Part shown: positions 35,201 through 46,375 of the stretch, one piece after another | Layout: each line of letters begins with the position of its first letter | How positions within the stretch are numbered: position 1 is the stretch's first letter | Assembly: GCA_016721245.1 (NCBI GenBank) | Contig: JADKIQ010000003.1 | Location: forward strand, 134,501-198,500 | Source: Sphingobacteriales bacterium | Lineage (GTDB): Bacteria > Bacteroidota > Bacteroidia > Chitinophagales > JADIYW01 | Direction: 5' to 3' | Length of the DNA: 64,000 nt | Program-made: the position numbers and the translations under genes | Notes under the pieces: generated by a model | What the model saw: the letters and a program-made list of their open reading frames with translations, nothing else | What the model was told of the DNA's origin: nothing | Database searches by the model: none

Positions 35201-35996
35201 AGATACCTTGCAACAGGTAAATGGCTGCGATAGTTTTATAGTATTGACTTTAAATGTCAATCCAGCAAAAACGACCAATCGTGCACAAACTATTTGTGAA
35301 GGACAAATCTATAATTTTAACGGAACGAATCTAAGTACAGCCGGCATCTACAGAGATACCTTGCAACAGGTAAATGGCTGCGATAGTATTGTAGTGTTGA
35401 CCTTAAATATTAATCTAGCCAAAACGACCAATCACGAGCAAACTGTTTGTGAAGGACAAATCTATAATTTTAACGGAACGAATCTAAGCACAGCCGGCAT
35501 CTATAGAGATACGTTGCAACAGGTAAATGGATGTGATAGCTTTATAGTGTTTACCTTAAATATTAATCCAACAAAAACGACCAATGTCGAACAAGTAATA
35601 TTATCTGGACTAAATTATACATTTAATGGAATGAATTTAAGTAATTCGGGTATCTATCGTGATACCTTGCTACAATCAAACGGATGTGATAGTTTCATTA
35701 TATTAACTCTTTCAGTTATTACATCTATCAAAAACAATATTTCATTTGTAGATAAGATTGAAGTATTTCCAAATCCTGCGGATGATTTTGTTACGGTACA
35801 GTTAAAGTCTAAAAAAGCTGCCGAATTCAGAATATTATTAATAACCATTGACGGCAAAATAATTGTCAGTAGAGAATATGTGAATACAACTATCATAAAC
35901 GATGAAATTAGTTTGAAAAATTATAGTTCAGGTGTTTATTTCCTGCAAATTGAATCAGAAAACGAACAGGCAACTTATCAACTTATAAAGAACTAG
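32283..35996 (+). pseudogene. Secreted leucine-rich-repeat protein with 51-residue tandem repeats and T9SS sorting domain, frameshifted
   Basis: Three stretches form one protein after repair. (1) 32283-32553, several indels: a signal peptide (IYIIVLL, then LALASFAQ) and YNGNLTLRTQEQVNTFKY. (2) 32554-33537: LRR-like units with 'NNP.L' and 'SNN' ladders, then a prealbumin-like VYGRVYSDLNTNNKPD domain. (3) From about 33515, after one shift: NDASVILSNNW joined to the long frame at 33699-35996. This holds a DUF11/DUF7619-like domain (YDPNNKEVDKI, YTIHFQNVGNDTA), eight 51-residue repeats (34494-35717) and a type A T9SS signal (VEVFPNPADD-like, ending QLIKN). It would be exported and surface-attached. 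Binding partner unknown. Confidence 0.8.
34494..35717 (+). repeat. Eight tandem 153-bp coding repeats
   Basis: Exact period 153 bp (51 residues). The units run NP(A/T)KTTNRAQTVC(Q/E)GQ, YNFNGTNLS.AGIYRDTLQQ, VNGCDSFIVLTLNV. Units 1-6 differ by only a few bases, unit 7 by more, and unit 8 is clearly diverged. Each has two Cys, which could form a disulfide. No interruption in frame. Confidence 0.97.
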
Positions 35997-36014
35997 TTAT
36001 AGTTTTACATAAAT

Positions 36015-36049
36015 AAAACCGCTTGGAGCTTTCCGGCGGTTTTTTATTT
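36015..36049 (+). terminator. Probable terminator after the LRR/T9SS gene
   Basis: AAAACCGC and GCGGTTTT pair around a larger partly paired loop and are followed by T-rich sequence. Confidence 0.6.
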
Positions 36050-36075
36050 AAAGTAAAATTAGTAGATTAGTAGAT

Positions 36076-37561
36076 ATGAAAATGACGCGCGTTTTTTTAC
36101 TATTTATTCTTACAGTTTTTCTTTTTCCTGCAAAAAAGAAAATTCCAATTCAGTTCCTGAAACATTGTTATATGCTAAACGTGGCGATAATCCGGGGATA
36201 TACGACCAACAGGGAAGGTTCGTTATTTTACGTGGTGTCAACTATAATTCACTGGGTGATTACTGGCAGGGAAATGCAGCGGTAGCCAATATTAAACCAT
36301 ATGAAGAAAACGATCTGAAACTGATGGCGCGCTATGGCGTCAATTGTATTCGTTTATTGTTTAGCTGGAGCAAACTGGAACCTGTGCGCGGTCAGTACAA
36401 TCAGGATTATATCAATCAATTGAAGAACGTTATTGAAACGGCTGCAAAGTATAATATTTACGTGTTGCTGGATATGCATCAGGATGCCTGGGGAAAGTAT
36501 ATAGTTAGCCCGGCAAGTGAGGCTTGCGAAAAACCCAACAAAGGCTGGGATGGTGCGCCCGACTGGGCAACCATTACAGATGGTGCTTCCACATGCACAA
36601 GCGATGGCTCTCGTGAAAGTGCACCTGCAGTATACCATGCATTTCAGAATTTCTGGGATAACACCAACGGTATTCAGGATGCGGCGGTGAATGCCTGGAA
36701 AGCACTGGCAAAACAGACCGCAAACTATCCAAATGTAGTGGGATATGATTTATTGAATGAGCCAAATTTAGGATACAGACCCATCAATTTGGAAGCAGAT
36801 AAACTGGCAAAATTTTACAGAAAGGCAACCAATGCCATACGGGCCGCAGAGCAGGAATCTAAAGCATTCCGGCATATTATTTTCTTTGAAATGAGTGTGA
36901 CCTGGAACGGGCAACCGATTCCTTTTGTTCCGTCATCCGACTTAATTACGGATGAAAATACCATCTTCGCACCCCATCATTATTTTGAATCTATTTCCTA
37001 TTTGCTGACGATTGAACAAGGGCTGGATTTATTATACGGTCTCTCGGGGACTTATAAAACCGGAACTTTTATAGGTGAGTTTGGGTTTTTCGGAAATCCT
37101 GCCGACGATGTAGAAAAATATAAGCGTTTTGCAAAAAAAGAAGATGCAAATTTCAGTAGTTCTACCTGGTGGCAATGGGCACAGGCTCCCGGCGATCCGC
37201 ACGGTATCAGCTGGGATGGCACACAATATGCCAACACATCCATGCATTTGGTGGAGGTAGATAAAGTCGGAAATTTTACAGGGGTTAAAAATGAATACTA
37301 TCTGAATGTGTTGAACAGAACAAGACCGAATGCTATTTTTGGAAAGCCGGTAAAATTAATTTCCAATCCGGATAACGGCACCATGGAGCTGCAGGCAAAG
37401 TCATCTACGCAAGGGGTTACCACCTTATGGATTCCCGACAGGTTCGGCGAACCTCAAATTTCTGGAGTAAATGTGGTTTCACTACGCTTATTAAAGTGGA
37501 AGGAGGTTATCAGGCAGCCGTAAAAGTGAACGGGAATTATAACATCCGAGTTAGTTTTTAA
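36076..37561 (+). pseudogene. GH5-family glycoside hydrolase lipoprotein, two frameshifts
   Basis: After adding one T in CTTTTTCCTGC (about 36125) the N-terminus becomes a lipoprotein signal ending LFSC (Cys19), then KKENSNSVPETLLYAKRG. The catalytic (beta/alpha)8 domain reads FVILRGVNYNSLGDYW, VNCIRLLFSW, LLDMHQDAWGKY, DLLNEPNLG (acid/base Glu) and GEFGFFGNPAD (nucleophile Glu). A lost G near 37474 breaks the end; repair gives VGFTTLIKVEGGYQAAV and a stop at 37561. The form resembles endoglycoceramidase-like GH5 enzymes. Substrate uncertain. Confidence 0.82.
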
Positions 37562-37749
37562 CGTTTATTGCTTTATTGGTACATCTACAAAAGAAGTAAT
37601 TTACCCAATTATTTGATTGTCAATTATATTTATGAAGCTGAGTTTGATTTTTAATGATTCAGATTTCAGATTATTTATAGTTTAATTTAATTCAAAAATT
37701 AATATCAACAATTGTGAAAAAATGATTAATTTGGCTTTAAATAATTTAC

Positions 37750-39644
37750 ATGAAAAAAGTCATTACACTTTTATCTTTTTTACTTTCTTTTTCTTGCATG
37801 CAACTGATGGCAGAAGAACAGGATAGTATATCAATAAGTACCGCTCTTCCCAAACCCAGGATTTATCTGAATGATGCTCCACTGCGTGTCGATGAAAAAA
37901 TTTATAAAGATAATAACAGCGCACTCAAAGAATTTGTAAAACACATTGACTTAGAAAGAGTGAATGAACTGGATAGTGTGGCCGTGCTGTTTTATAAATT
38001 CACGAACCAAGTCATCCATTAGCCAAACTATTTATGATCTGTTGGGGAATATGCGGAGATTGTAATACGGGTAGTTACAATTCACTAACAAATTATACGC
38101 TATTAAGTAATGATTATTTGTGCGGATGGCCTTCTGGAAATATTAATTTTACAGTTCAAACCCAAGAATGGGATTGTTTAACAACTTGTACTTCTATCCA
38201 AACAGTAGATTTAGCTCAGTTAAATTTCACAATACCTATCCCAGCATCTACTAATGGTTCATATTCGATATCTGGCTCTCCTTTTTCAAATACTGTAACA
38301 ACGAATGTCACATGCGGAAATATTACCACAAATATACTGTATCAATGCATTGGGAAGTTTCAGGTAATTTTTGCTACTGCATATGATAATGTTTGTAATG
38401 CCAAATAATTTAGACATAAGTCACCAGGTTCAGGACATCAAATATCAATTAAAATTACAGATGTGCAGGTATTCAAGCGAGCGAACCGAAGCCAATAATT
38501 TAAAGAATTCTTTATGGCCAGGTACTAAACTCCTGCTGCACCTCCTGTAACTAATTATCCGGCTAAAATTTATCTTAAAGAAATTTAAGCTCCTGATAAT
38601 GTAAATGTCATTTTATAAAAGAACAGGTACACTTGATTGTTCCTTTGCAGAACCTCTATTGGATATAGCAGGTGATTATACCTGTTCAAGTACAAACTCT
38701 GATGAATGGTTAGGTGATGTTTGTTTAGAATATGGACAAGAGTATTATATACAGGTGGAAATCATAATTGTGCGCTGGATTTAAATGTGTATTTCTTCCG
38801 TTTGTTTCAGATACAAATGAAATAGTGATTATCGGCAGATAACGTTTGTAATGCGTACGATTTGGGTATAATGCCTGGTGGTGCGGTATGTGCCAATCAA
38901 GGTAGATGGTAATAATATTTGGGCGACAAGAGGTGCTGGAGAACCTAGATTTGTACTGGAAATAGAACGTTTAATTCAAAAACAGGTGCAACATGACAAT
39001 TTATTTATAACGCTCGGCTAAATGAATTTTGCATCAGCTGGTGGTGGTTCTGTTTAAGGATCAAACTGGAAGGATATAGAATGGGGGCAGATATTAATAA
39101 TTGTTCTAAAGATATTTGGTAACTCACCTGGAATTCTTCATTTGGTGATGAAAGTGATATAAAATTCAATGCCCCCCCCCGAAATACCTGGTTTTATCCC
39201 CAAATACAGGCATTTAACCATTGCCGCATTTGTGACATGCAAAATTTAATGTCCGTATAAGTATAAATTTTTAACAGGTGCTAACATGGCCGGCAAACGA
39301 TAATGTTTTATGCAAATTGAATGCTGATGGCAGAAGCTGGTCTTATAGAGCCAAGCGCATTAAATGAAAATAATCAATGCAAGTACAGAAGTAAATGGAA
39401 TAGGTGGTGCAATGCATCCGACAAAACAATCTGGTCTTCCTGCAAACGGATCCACACCACCTACAGCATGTCTTTAATAACATTAAAGAGGAAATTGTAT
39501 CAGTTTGGTCTGGGAATTGTTGATTTTCCAAGAGTTAGGTGTATAAAATAGAACAATTGCTGGTGTTACGCCGAATACTCAACTATCATCCGTACCAGAT
39601 GATGGACGTATTTTAGGTATTGTCCTATTCAGGTTCTTTTAGAA
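37750..39644 (+). pseudogene. Degraded 5' part of the giant modular surface protein
   Basis: A signal peptide (VITLLSFLLSFSCMQLMA) begins a frame of 90 residues. A second frame (38034-38408) has Ser/Thr/Cys-rich sequence ending TAYDNVCNAK, the module motif of the intact gene downstream. From 38409 to 39644 no frame stays open, yet module words recur: DNVCNAYDLG near 38847, 'EPRF' near 38943, DKTIWSS near 39420. A run of ten C lies at about 39171-39180. It is one gene with the frame at 39645, broken by many indels. Decay or very poor sequence are both possible. Confidence 0.7.
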
Positions 39645-42600
39645 TTGATTGTCGGCTCAAACTTGGTCCTTTATGTGCAGATTATTAGCATGGTTCTACG
39701 TGATGGTTCATTCGATATAAAGTTATCAAGTGGTGTTGCCCGTGGTACAAATGATAATTTATCACAAGCTATAGATTTGGGAACTTTTAATACGGTAACT
39801 TTTCCAAATTCAGGAACCCAAAATTTACCTGCTTCCCCGCTTACCGGAAATAATAACTGCGCAACACTCGAAGCTAATGAACCAAACGTAGATTTGTCAG
39901 ACCCGGATGAAGGTTCTGTATGGTACTCATTTACTACACCACCAGCTTCGGCACAAGGCTCATTACAATTAGGAAATATGCTAAAAGTAGATGTGCAGGA
40001 AGTATCGGGTATGTCTCTTACTGAGCAATTCTACGTGCATACATATTATGATGGCAACGGTGGTGCGTTAAATATGACAGACTTGATAGAAGTTGATAAT
40101 AAAGAGGACGAAAAATATTATGCCAATTCTGTCTTGGCCTGTGCTACCTCTATTGTAGATGTAACACCACGCACGCGTTTATATGGTTGCCTTGCACCAA
40201 GTACAACTTATTATATTCAGGTAGTAGCAAGAGAAGGTGCATTAGGAGTTCCGTTAGATCTTGGACTCTATGATGAAGATGGTGTATTCACTATCCAATT
40301 GCAAAACACAAGACCGGTTCCGAATACGAATGATTTGTTGTGTAATGCAAAATCAATCTTACCTGACTTAAAAGCCTCACCAAGTACTCAATCAACTTAT
40401 CCGCCAAATAAAGAATATAATACAGCAGGAAAATGCGTACCTGTTGTGTTAAATAATGAAAATAATTATTGCGCCGGTGTAGAAGGATGGGAAACGGTTT
40501 ATAAATCAGAAGCGTATGATGATTTAAATCACACAGTATGGTACAAGTTCAAAGCACCACCAAGCGGCTCAGTTCAGTTTCAGGTAACTAATCAAAATGC
40601 ATTTGGTGCTGTAAATGATCCCGAAAGAAATATTGAATTACAGCTTTCTGTATATGATTTTATATCGGGTTCTTGCAGTAGTAATCCTATTCTTTTGGAA
40701 TTGGGAAGTTTTGCAGGCGGATTAGGGCATGATGATATTGTCTGGAATGACGAAATGTATGTAACTTGTTTAGATCCGGACAGTACTTATTATGTCAGAA
40801 TTGATGGTGATTATGATGCAATTACCGGGTACTGTGCAGGTGATGCCATGCGTGGTATTTTCAAACTGGAAATGAGAGATTATGATGCATGGCCGGCAAG
40901 AAATGATCATATATGTGATGCAAATGGTACGAATACCATGCCTGTGAGTGTAAATCCTGCGAGCAATGAATGTGATTTCGGAGTGCCTACTGCAGGTGGT
41001 ATAACGTTCTTTAATACGTTTGGAAGATATGCCAATAATTATTGTGCCACACCAGTTAATGAACCGAGACCTTCTAACTGGTTTCCGGAAGCAACTGTAT
41101 GGTTCTCATTTATTGCTCCTCCTTCCGGAAGAGTTTCAGTAAAGGCAACCAGTGATCCAAGTGCTGGACCTACTTATGATAATATATTTTTGAAAGTAGC
41201 AGTTTGGGGTACAAACAACGGTACTTGTAACGGAACTCCTTATGAAATTACAAGTGAATACGAAGCAGGAGGCGTTACAGATGATTTAGATGTTCCTTGC
41301 GTAAGTTGTTCTTGCCACCGAAATGAACAGATTAATAAAGTTTCCTGTCTCGTTCCGGGACAAAGATACTGGATAGAAGTTGATGGTAATAACTACAATT
41401 CAGCAATATTAGGTTGTGGTGATGGTGTTAAGGATTTATATGGTCAATTTGATTTAGAAATCAAAGCCTTACCTGCACCAGCGGCAGATTTGACATACGA
41501 TGAAGCATGTAATGCCAAGCCGTTCACAACATTTACCGGCGCAAGTGGTGCAGGTACTACTCAAACACTAACAGGTAACAACGAATGTGCTACTGTTGCT
41601 GCCGGAGAACCAAATCCAATGGGTTGGGACTATAATGGTGGTATATACGATAATACAGTTTTGGTAAATAATGGCATCAATAATACTATTTGGTACAAGT
41701 TTGTGGCACCGGCTACTGGGGCAATAAAAATTGAATTAACCAATAATAACGCATATGGTAATTCATTAGACGGACAAGTAGCTGTGTATAGTGCCACTGA
41801 TCCTTGTGATTATTCTACTTTCAGAGAAATACAGGCAGAATATGATAGAGGTACTCTGGGGCTTTTAAAAGATGAGACGATTGATATGGTGAAATGTCTT
41901 ATACCGGGAGTTACATATTACATTCAAATAGATGGAGATAAAAATGCAGCCAGCTGCAGAGACGAATACCCTTTAACGTATCCTGATTACATTAATGGAA
42001 ATACCTGTAAAACAGGTTTGTTTGATTTGAAAATTACGGCAGTTACACCACCAAGTCCGGCACCTACTAACGATGATATATGTAATGCAAAATTCTTGCA
42101 TGCAGGCGGAGCAGGTGGCAGTTTAACTACTTCAGGTCCATTATTAAATCTGGAAACAAATATTTGTGCTACAGAACAAACAAGTGAACCACTTACATCA
42201 CAAAATGGAAATCCATTAACTTCTAATTATGATGAAACAGTATGGTATGCGTTTAAGACTGGTGCGGGTTCTGGAACAGTAACGATTGATATCACTAACT
42301 CAACAATCTATTCTCTGGCAGGTATCTTAGGTGGCCAACATACAATAGCAGTATATGAATCTATCTCTAATACATATCAGCCATCATGTCCGTCAACAAA
42401 CTTCAGTGATTTAAAATTCTATACAGATGTGCCGAATTTGCCTTATATTATTGGCAGTCCGAATAACTCAGTCACACTTACCTGTTTAAAACCTAACTGG
42501 ATTTATTATGTTCAGGTAGATGGTTTTGATTTAGGTTTAGCACCAAATATGCAGATAGGTGGTAAGTTTCTGGAACAGGGAACTTTCAGTATTCAGGCTA

Positions 42601-45600
42601 CATTAGGTAGTGCAGGTTCCGGTGGAACAAGACCTGTAAATGATAATGTTTGTAATGCGGCATTTATTGGCGGAGGAAGCGGGGTGGTGCCAGCATTAGG
42701 TTCTATTTCATCTGCTAATCAGAATAATTATTGTGCCGGTACCGAAGTAAATGAACCAAATGGAATGGATTGGAATTGTGATGCAGTACAAACGCTTACT
42801 AACTTATATTGCTATGATGAAACAGTTTGGTATAAATTTACAACGGCAAATACACCAGGTTCATCCAGAACAGTAAGAGTTGATGTGAACAATGGAGCAG
42901 ACTTTATTCAGCCAACTGTTGCTGTTATGAAAGATGCACCAATTTGTTCAGGAACAGCTCCGAATCAATTGGCTAATTTTTCAGCAATGTCTTTATATGA
43001 TCAGAAAACTGCTCCGAGTGGTTTTGGTGATGTAAGTGTTACAGCAAGTTGTTTAGAGCCAAATACCACTTATTATGTGCAGGTAGATGGATGGGATGTT
43101 ACAGATATTGCACAATTTGGTACATTTACCATTACAGCAACCGATTTAGGTTCTGGTGCATTAGCTACCAATGACGATATATGCGGAGCTATAAACACGG
43201 GAACATTTACAGGTGGGGCGCAAACATTGCCGGTACAAAACGGAACAACAGCCTGTGCAACAGAAGAAACAGCAGAACCGAACACAAGCGGTTTGGCAAA
43301 TATTTATTCGGATAATTATGATGAAACAGTCTGGTATTATTTCAAAACCAGCTCAACACCGGGTGCAGTTACCATAAATCTGAATTCAGCCAGTAAATTC
43401 CAAGGGTTTAATTTATATCAGCTAAATAATGCATATACACCAAATACCGGTGGCTGGGATTGTTCTGCAACTCCTTCATTTGGCGCATTGACATTGTTTG
43501 ACCAAACCGGTATTTTTAACGGCGTACAAAATGTAAGCAGAACTGTTTATTGTTTAAATCCGGATACTTATTACTACATACAAATTGATGCGTATGATGA
43601 TTTAGTAAATGGAAATACAGATGGAGGTTCGTTTACGTTAACAGTTAGTGACAACGGAGTAAATACCGGCCCTCCTTTAAATGATAATATTGCTTATTTG
43701 TCAGGAGCAAACAACGCTAATTTTGGTACTATTACAAATGCTGCCGGAGTAACCAGATCAAGACCTGCAGATTATAATATACTAAATAACTATTGTGCTA
43801 CAGATGAATTGGGTGAACCTGACGTTGATTATAGTATTGCAGATAATTTAAATGGAGCAGATGAAACAGTCTGGTACAGATTCAGAACTGACGCGACTCC
43901 GGGAGATTATGTACTTGATTTCACCAATAATACAGTACTGGGCGGTGATCCGGCAATTATAATAAAAGCAAACCTATACAAAAAGAATACAGCTGCTTAC
44001 AATTATGCTCCGGGTAATCTTACTTTAGTTACTTCGGATGTACAGATACCGGGTATTTATACTGATTTTACATACAGGTGTCTGGATTTAAACACAGAAT
44101 ATTTAATTCAGGTTGATGGGGAAGATATTACCGATCAGACTTTCGCACAATTAGCAAAAGGCGAATGGGATTTAACCATCAGGAAAAATACGGCTAGTGG
44201 TGCCGTTCATAATGATTTATGTAATGCATCACCAGCAAATGCCGCATATAATTTAGGTACTGTTCCCAATACTTGTGCCGGTTCTCTTAATTTACCATTT
44301 AACTCTGTAGAGACCAATAATACCTGTGCAAATGTACAAAGTGGCGAGCCAGGGGTTAGTTCAAATGATGAAACGGTATGGTATTATTTCACTGCACCAA
44401 CTTCAGGGGCGGTAACCATAACGGTAAATGGAAATGATCCGTCAACAACAAGCAACGTGAATGATATGATTCCTACTTTCAAACTGTATCATTCAACAAC
44501 TGGCGCAACAACCTGTAACTTTGGACAATTAGAATATGTGGATGGTACAAGTTCTTTCCTTCCTGATTTAATAAATAAGGATGAAACATTAACAACGGAT
44601 TGTTTAGTGCCGGGACATGTTTATTATGTACAGATAGATGGCTGGGATTCACCGCTTGATCAGTACGGCAAATTTTCGATAGATGTAAAAAACGGATATT
44701 ATCAGTGTCCGGGTACAAACTTTACCGCACCTGCTAATGATGAACCTTGCGGTGCCATCACATTACCAATAGGAACAACAGCATGCAGTGATAATACAAT
44801 GACAACCAACGCATCTTTTATCAGAAATGCAACAACAAGTCCTGCAACATGGAATCAGAATTGCGGACAATCTTATTGCAGCGGAGATCAATGGTATACA
44901 TTTACTGTTCCTGCTGGAAATACGAATACCGTTTTAGTTCAGGGTGAAAATAATACATCTAATCCTTTCTCACCAACAGATTTAAATATTGAAATTTTCC
45001 GACAAACAGGTGGTCTTTGCCCTAATCCATCTTTAACACTGGTAACTTGCAGTCATAATGGTGAGCAAATTGGTGTTGACATACAAAAAACATTTACACC
45101 GGTGCCCGGTGCCACTTATTATGTAAAAGTTTCTGATGCTGATGGTACCTGGAATAATGAAACGTTTGGAATTTGTATTACTCAGATTTGCTCTTCAGAT
45201 GCCTGTGCTTCTGCCACTAATATGGTATTAAATACAGAGTATTGCTGGGATTTAAATGGTTCTTCATCAGAGCCTGTTGGTAACAGTTATCCCGATTGTA
45301 ATGACAATCAGGTGGCAGCTCACTCTGTTTATTATGCATTTGGAACTTATGGTTTAACCCCTGCAGAATTGGCGGATGGTTTAACAATTACTTTCTTCGG
45401 GTTTATGAATGTACAGCTTTCAGGACTTTTCGGTACTTCTACAGGCTGTAATGGTATAGCAGGTGTAGATTGCGACAGAGCAGGTGTTACGGTAAGTATT
45501 TTTGAAGACAATACTCCATGTGATGGTAACCCAGAAAATGTAATTGACTGTTATACAACAGATGTTTGTAATGGTGCATTAACCGGATTTATCAGAACAT

Positions 45601-46316
45601 ATACGAACTTAAAACCAAATCATTCTTATGTCATACAAATAAATTCTAATGAATTCCTGACAGCTTGTTTGGCTTCTACAATTGTAACAGATGTAAACCC
45701 TATAGATCACGGTTCCATCTCGATTTCCACTACAAACCCAACGGCAATACTGCCGGTAGAATTAACCACATTTACAGGATATAATAACGGAAGTATCAAT
45801 GTGCTGAACTGGACGACAGCATCCGAATTAAATTCATTGAAATTTGTGGTGGAAAAAAGTATAGATGCGGTACATTTCGATTATTTAGGTGAACGTCCGG
45901 CTGCAGGCAACAGCAGCATACCTCGCAATTACACACTAAATGATTTACATCCGGTAATTGGAAATAATTACTACAGACTAAAAATGATAGACAGAGATGG
46001 TCAGTTTAAATATTCTGAAATAATAACTATAAAAGTTACAGAAATTGCTGCACCTTCAGATGGTATTGTAGCAATATATCCTAATCCTACCAATGATAAG
46101 GTAAATGTGGTTTATCAATCCGGGGCAGCTCAAAGAGTTAATTTAGATGTGTTTAATACCGTTGGACAAAATATGTACAATAATACCTACGAGTTCAATA
46201 CAGGCTTAAATACAATTGTAATTGATGCGGTTCAGTATGCAAAAGGAATGTATATCATTAATTTACAAAATACCACAAGCGGAGATAAATACCTTTCTAA
46301 ATTTGTGAAAGATTAA
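39645..46316 (+). CDS. Giant surface protein of PPC-like modules with T9SS type A sorting domain
   Basis: Open frame of 2223 codons. The true start is probably upstream at 37750, as the first codon here is an internal TTG. About nine modules of roughly 165-200 residues repeat NDD(I/V)CNA, NN.CA..EPN, (D)ETVWY.F..P.SG, and CL.PG..YY(I/V)Q(I/V)DG, a pattern of pre-peptidase C-terminal-like beta-sandwiches. Two more divergent copies follow (SYCSGDQWYTFTVPAG; HSVYYAFGTYG). Then comes the pre-CTD segment LPVELTTFTGYNNGS and a type A sorting signal (VAIYPNPTNDKVNV to YLSKFVKD). It is exported by T9SS and likely surface-bound; an adhesive role is inference. Confidence 0.85.
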   Translation: MIVGSNLVLYVQIISMVLRDGSFDIKLSSGVARGTNDNLSQAIDLGTFNTVTFPNSGTQNLPASPLTGNNNCATLEANEPNVDLSDPDEGSVWYSFTTPPASAQGSLQLGNMLKVDVQEVSGMSLTEQFYVHTYYDGNGGALNMTDLIEVDNKEDEKYYANSVLACATSIVDVTPRTRLYGCLAPSTTYYIQVVAREGALGVPLDLGLYDEDGVFTIQLQNTRPVPNTNDLLCNAKSILPDLKASPSTQSTYPPNKEYNTAGKCVPVVLNNENNYCAGVEGWETVYKSEAYDDLNHTVWYKFKAPPSGSVQFQVTNQNAFGAVNDPERNIELQLSVYDFISGSCSSNPILLELGSFAGGLGHDDIVWNDEMYVTCLDPDSTYYVRIDGDYDAITGYCAGDAMRGIFKLEMRDYDAWPARNDHICDANGTNTMPVSVNPASNECDFGVPTAGGITFFNTFGRYANNYCATPVNEPRPSNWFPEATVWFSFIAPPSGRVSVKATSDPSAGPTYDNIFLKVAVWGTNNGTCNGTPYEITSEYEAGGVTDDLDVPCVSCSCHRNEQINKVSCLVPGQRYWIEVDGNNYNSAILGCGDGVKDLYGQFDLEIKALPAPAADLTYDEACNAKPFTTFTGASGAGTTQTLTGNNECATVAAGEPNPMGWDYNGGIYDNTVLVNNGINNTIWYKFVAPATGAIKIELTNNNAYGNSLDGQVAVYSATDPCDYSTFREIQAEYDRGTLGLLKDETIDMVKCLIPGVTYYIQIDGDKNAASCRDEYPLTYPDYINGNTCKTGLFDLKITAVTPPSPAPTNDDICNAKFLHAGGAGGSLTTSGPLLNLETNICATEQTSEPLTSQNGNPLTSNYDETVWYAFKTGAGSGTVTIDITNSTIYSLAGILGGQHTIAVYESISNTYQPSCPSTNFSDLKFYTDVPNLPYIIGSPNNSVTLTCLKPNWIYYVQVDGFDLGLAPNMQIGGKFLEQGTFSIQATLGSAGSGGTRPVNDNVCNAAFIGGGSGVVPALGSISSANQNNYCAGTEVNEPNGMDWNCDAVQTLTNLYCYDETVWYKFTTANTPGSSRTVRVDVNNGADFIQPTVAVMKDAPICSGTAPNQLANFSAMSLYDQKTAPSGFGDVSVTASCLEPNTTYYVQVDGWDVTDIAQFGTFTITATDLGSGALATNDDICGAINTGTFTGGAQTLPVQNGTTACATEETAEPNTSGLANIYSDNYDETVWYYFKTSSTPGAVTINLNSASKFQGFNLYQLNNAYTPNTGGWDCSATPSFGALTLFDQTGIFNGVQNVSRTVYCLNPDTYYYIQIDAYDDLVNGNTDGGSFTLTVSDNGVNTGPPLNDNIAYLSGANNANFGTITNAAGVTRSRPADYNILNNYCATDELGEPDVDYSIADNLNGADETVWYRFRTDATPGDYVLDFTNNTVLGGDPAIIIKANLYKKNTAAYNYAPGNLTLVTSDVQIPGIYTDFTYRCLDLNTEYLIQVDGEDITDQTFAQLAKGEWDLTIRKNTASGAVHNDLCNASPANAAYNLGTVPNTCAGSLNLPFNSVETNNTCANVQSGEPGVSSNDETVWYYFTAPTSGAVTITVNGNDPSTTSNVNDMIPTFKLYHSTTGATTCNFGQLEYVDGTSSFLPDLINKDETLTTDCLVPGHVYYVQIDGWDSPLDQYGKFSIDVKNGYYQCPGTNFTAPANDEPCGAITLPIGTTACSDNTMTTNASFIRNATTSPATWNQNCGQSYCSGDQWYTFTVPAGNTNTVLVQGENNTSNPFSPTDLNIEIFRQTGGLCPNPSLTLVTCSHNGEQIGVDIQKTFTPVPGATYYVKVSDADGTWNNETFGICITQICSSDACASATNMVLNTEYCWDLNGSSSEPVGNSYPDCNDNQVAAHSVYYAFGTYGLTPAELADGLTITFFGFMNVQLSGLFGTSTGCNGIAGVDCDRAGVTVSIFEDNTPCDGNPENVIDCYTTDVCNGALTGFIRTYTNLKPNHSYVIQINSNEFLTACLASTIVTDVNPIDHGSISISTTNPTAILPVELTTFTGYNNGSINVLNWTTASELNSLKFVVEKSIDAVHFDYLGERPAAGNSSIPRNYTLNDLHPVIGNNYYRLKMIDRDGQFKYSEIITIKVTEIAAPSDGIVAIYPNPTNDKVNVVYQSGAAQRVNLDVFNTVGQNMYNNTYEFNTGLNTIVIDAVQYAKGMYIINLQNTTSGDKYLSKFVKD

Positions 46317-46335
46317 TTTTGTGAATGCTAAAATT

Positions 46336-46368
46336 AAATCCCGACTATTGGTCGGGATTTTTTATTTT
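46336..46368 (+). terminator. Terminator of the giant surface-protein gene
   Basis: AAATCCCGAC and GTCGGGATTT form a perfect stem with a short loop and T-rich tail, starting about 20 bp after the stop. Confidence 0.9.
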
Positions 46369-46370
46369 TG
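46363..46370 (+). promoter_or_regulatory. -7 element overlapping a terminator tail
   Basis: TATTTTTG ends five bases before the ATG at 46376. It uses the T-run of the preceding terminator, and the transcript would be nearly leaderless. Confidence 0.5.
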
Positions 46371-46375
46371 CAGAT

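Noticed and set aside
34494..35717. CRISPR-like array
   Set aside because: Period is 153 bp with no unique spacers; the repeats are in-frame protein modules.
46325..46375. Upstream start for the barrel protein
   Set aside because: It spans a terminator; the signal peptide begins at 46376.
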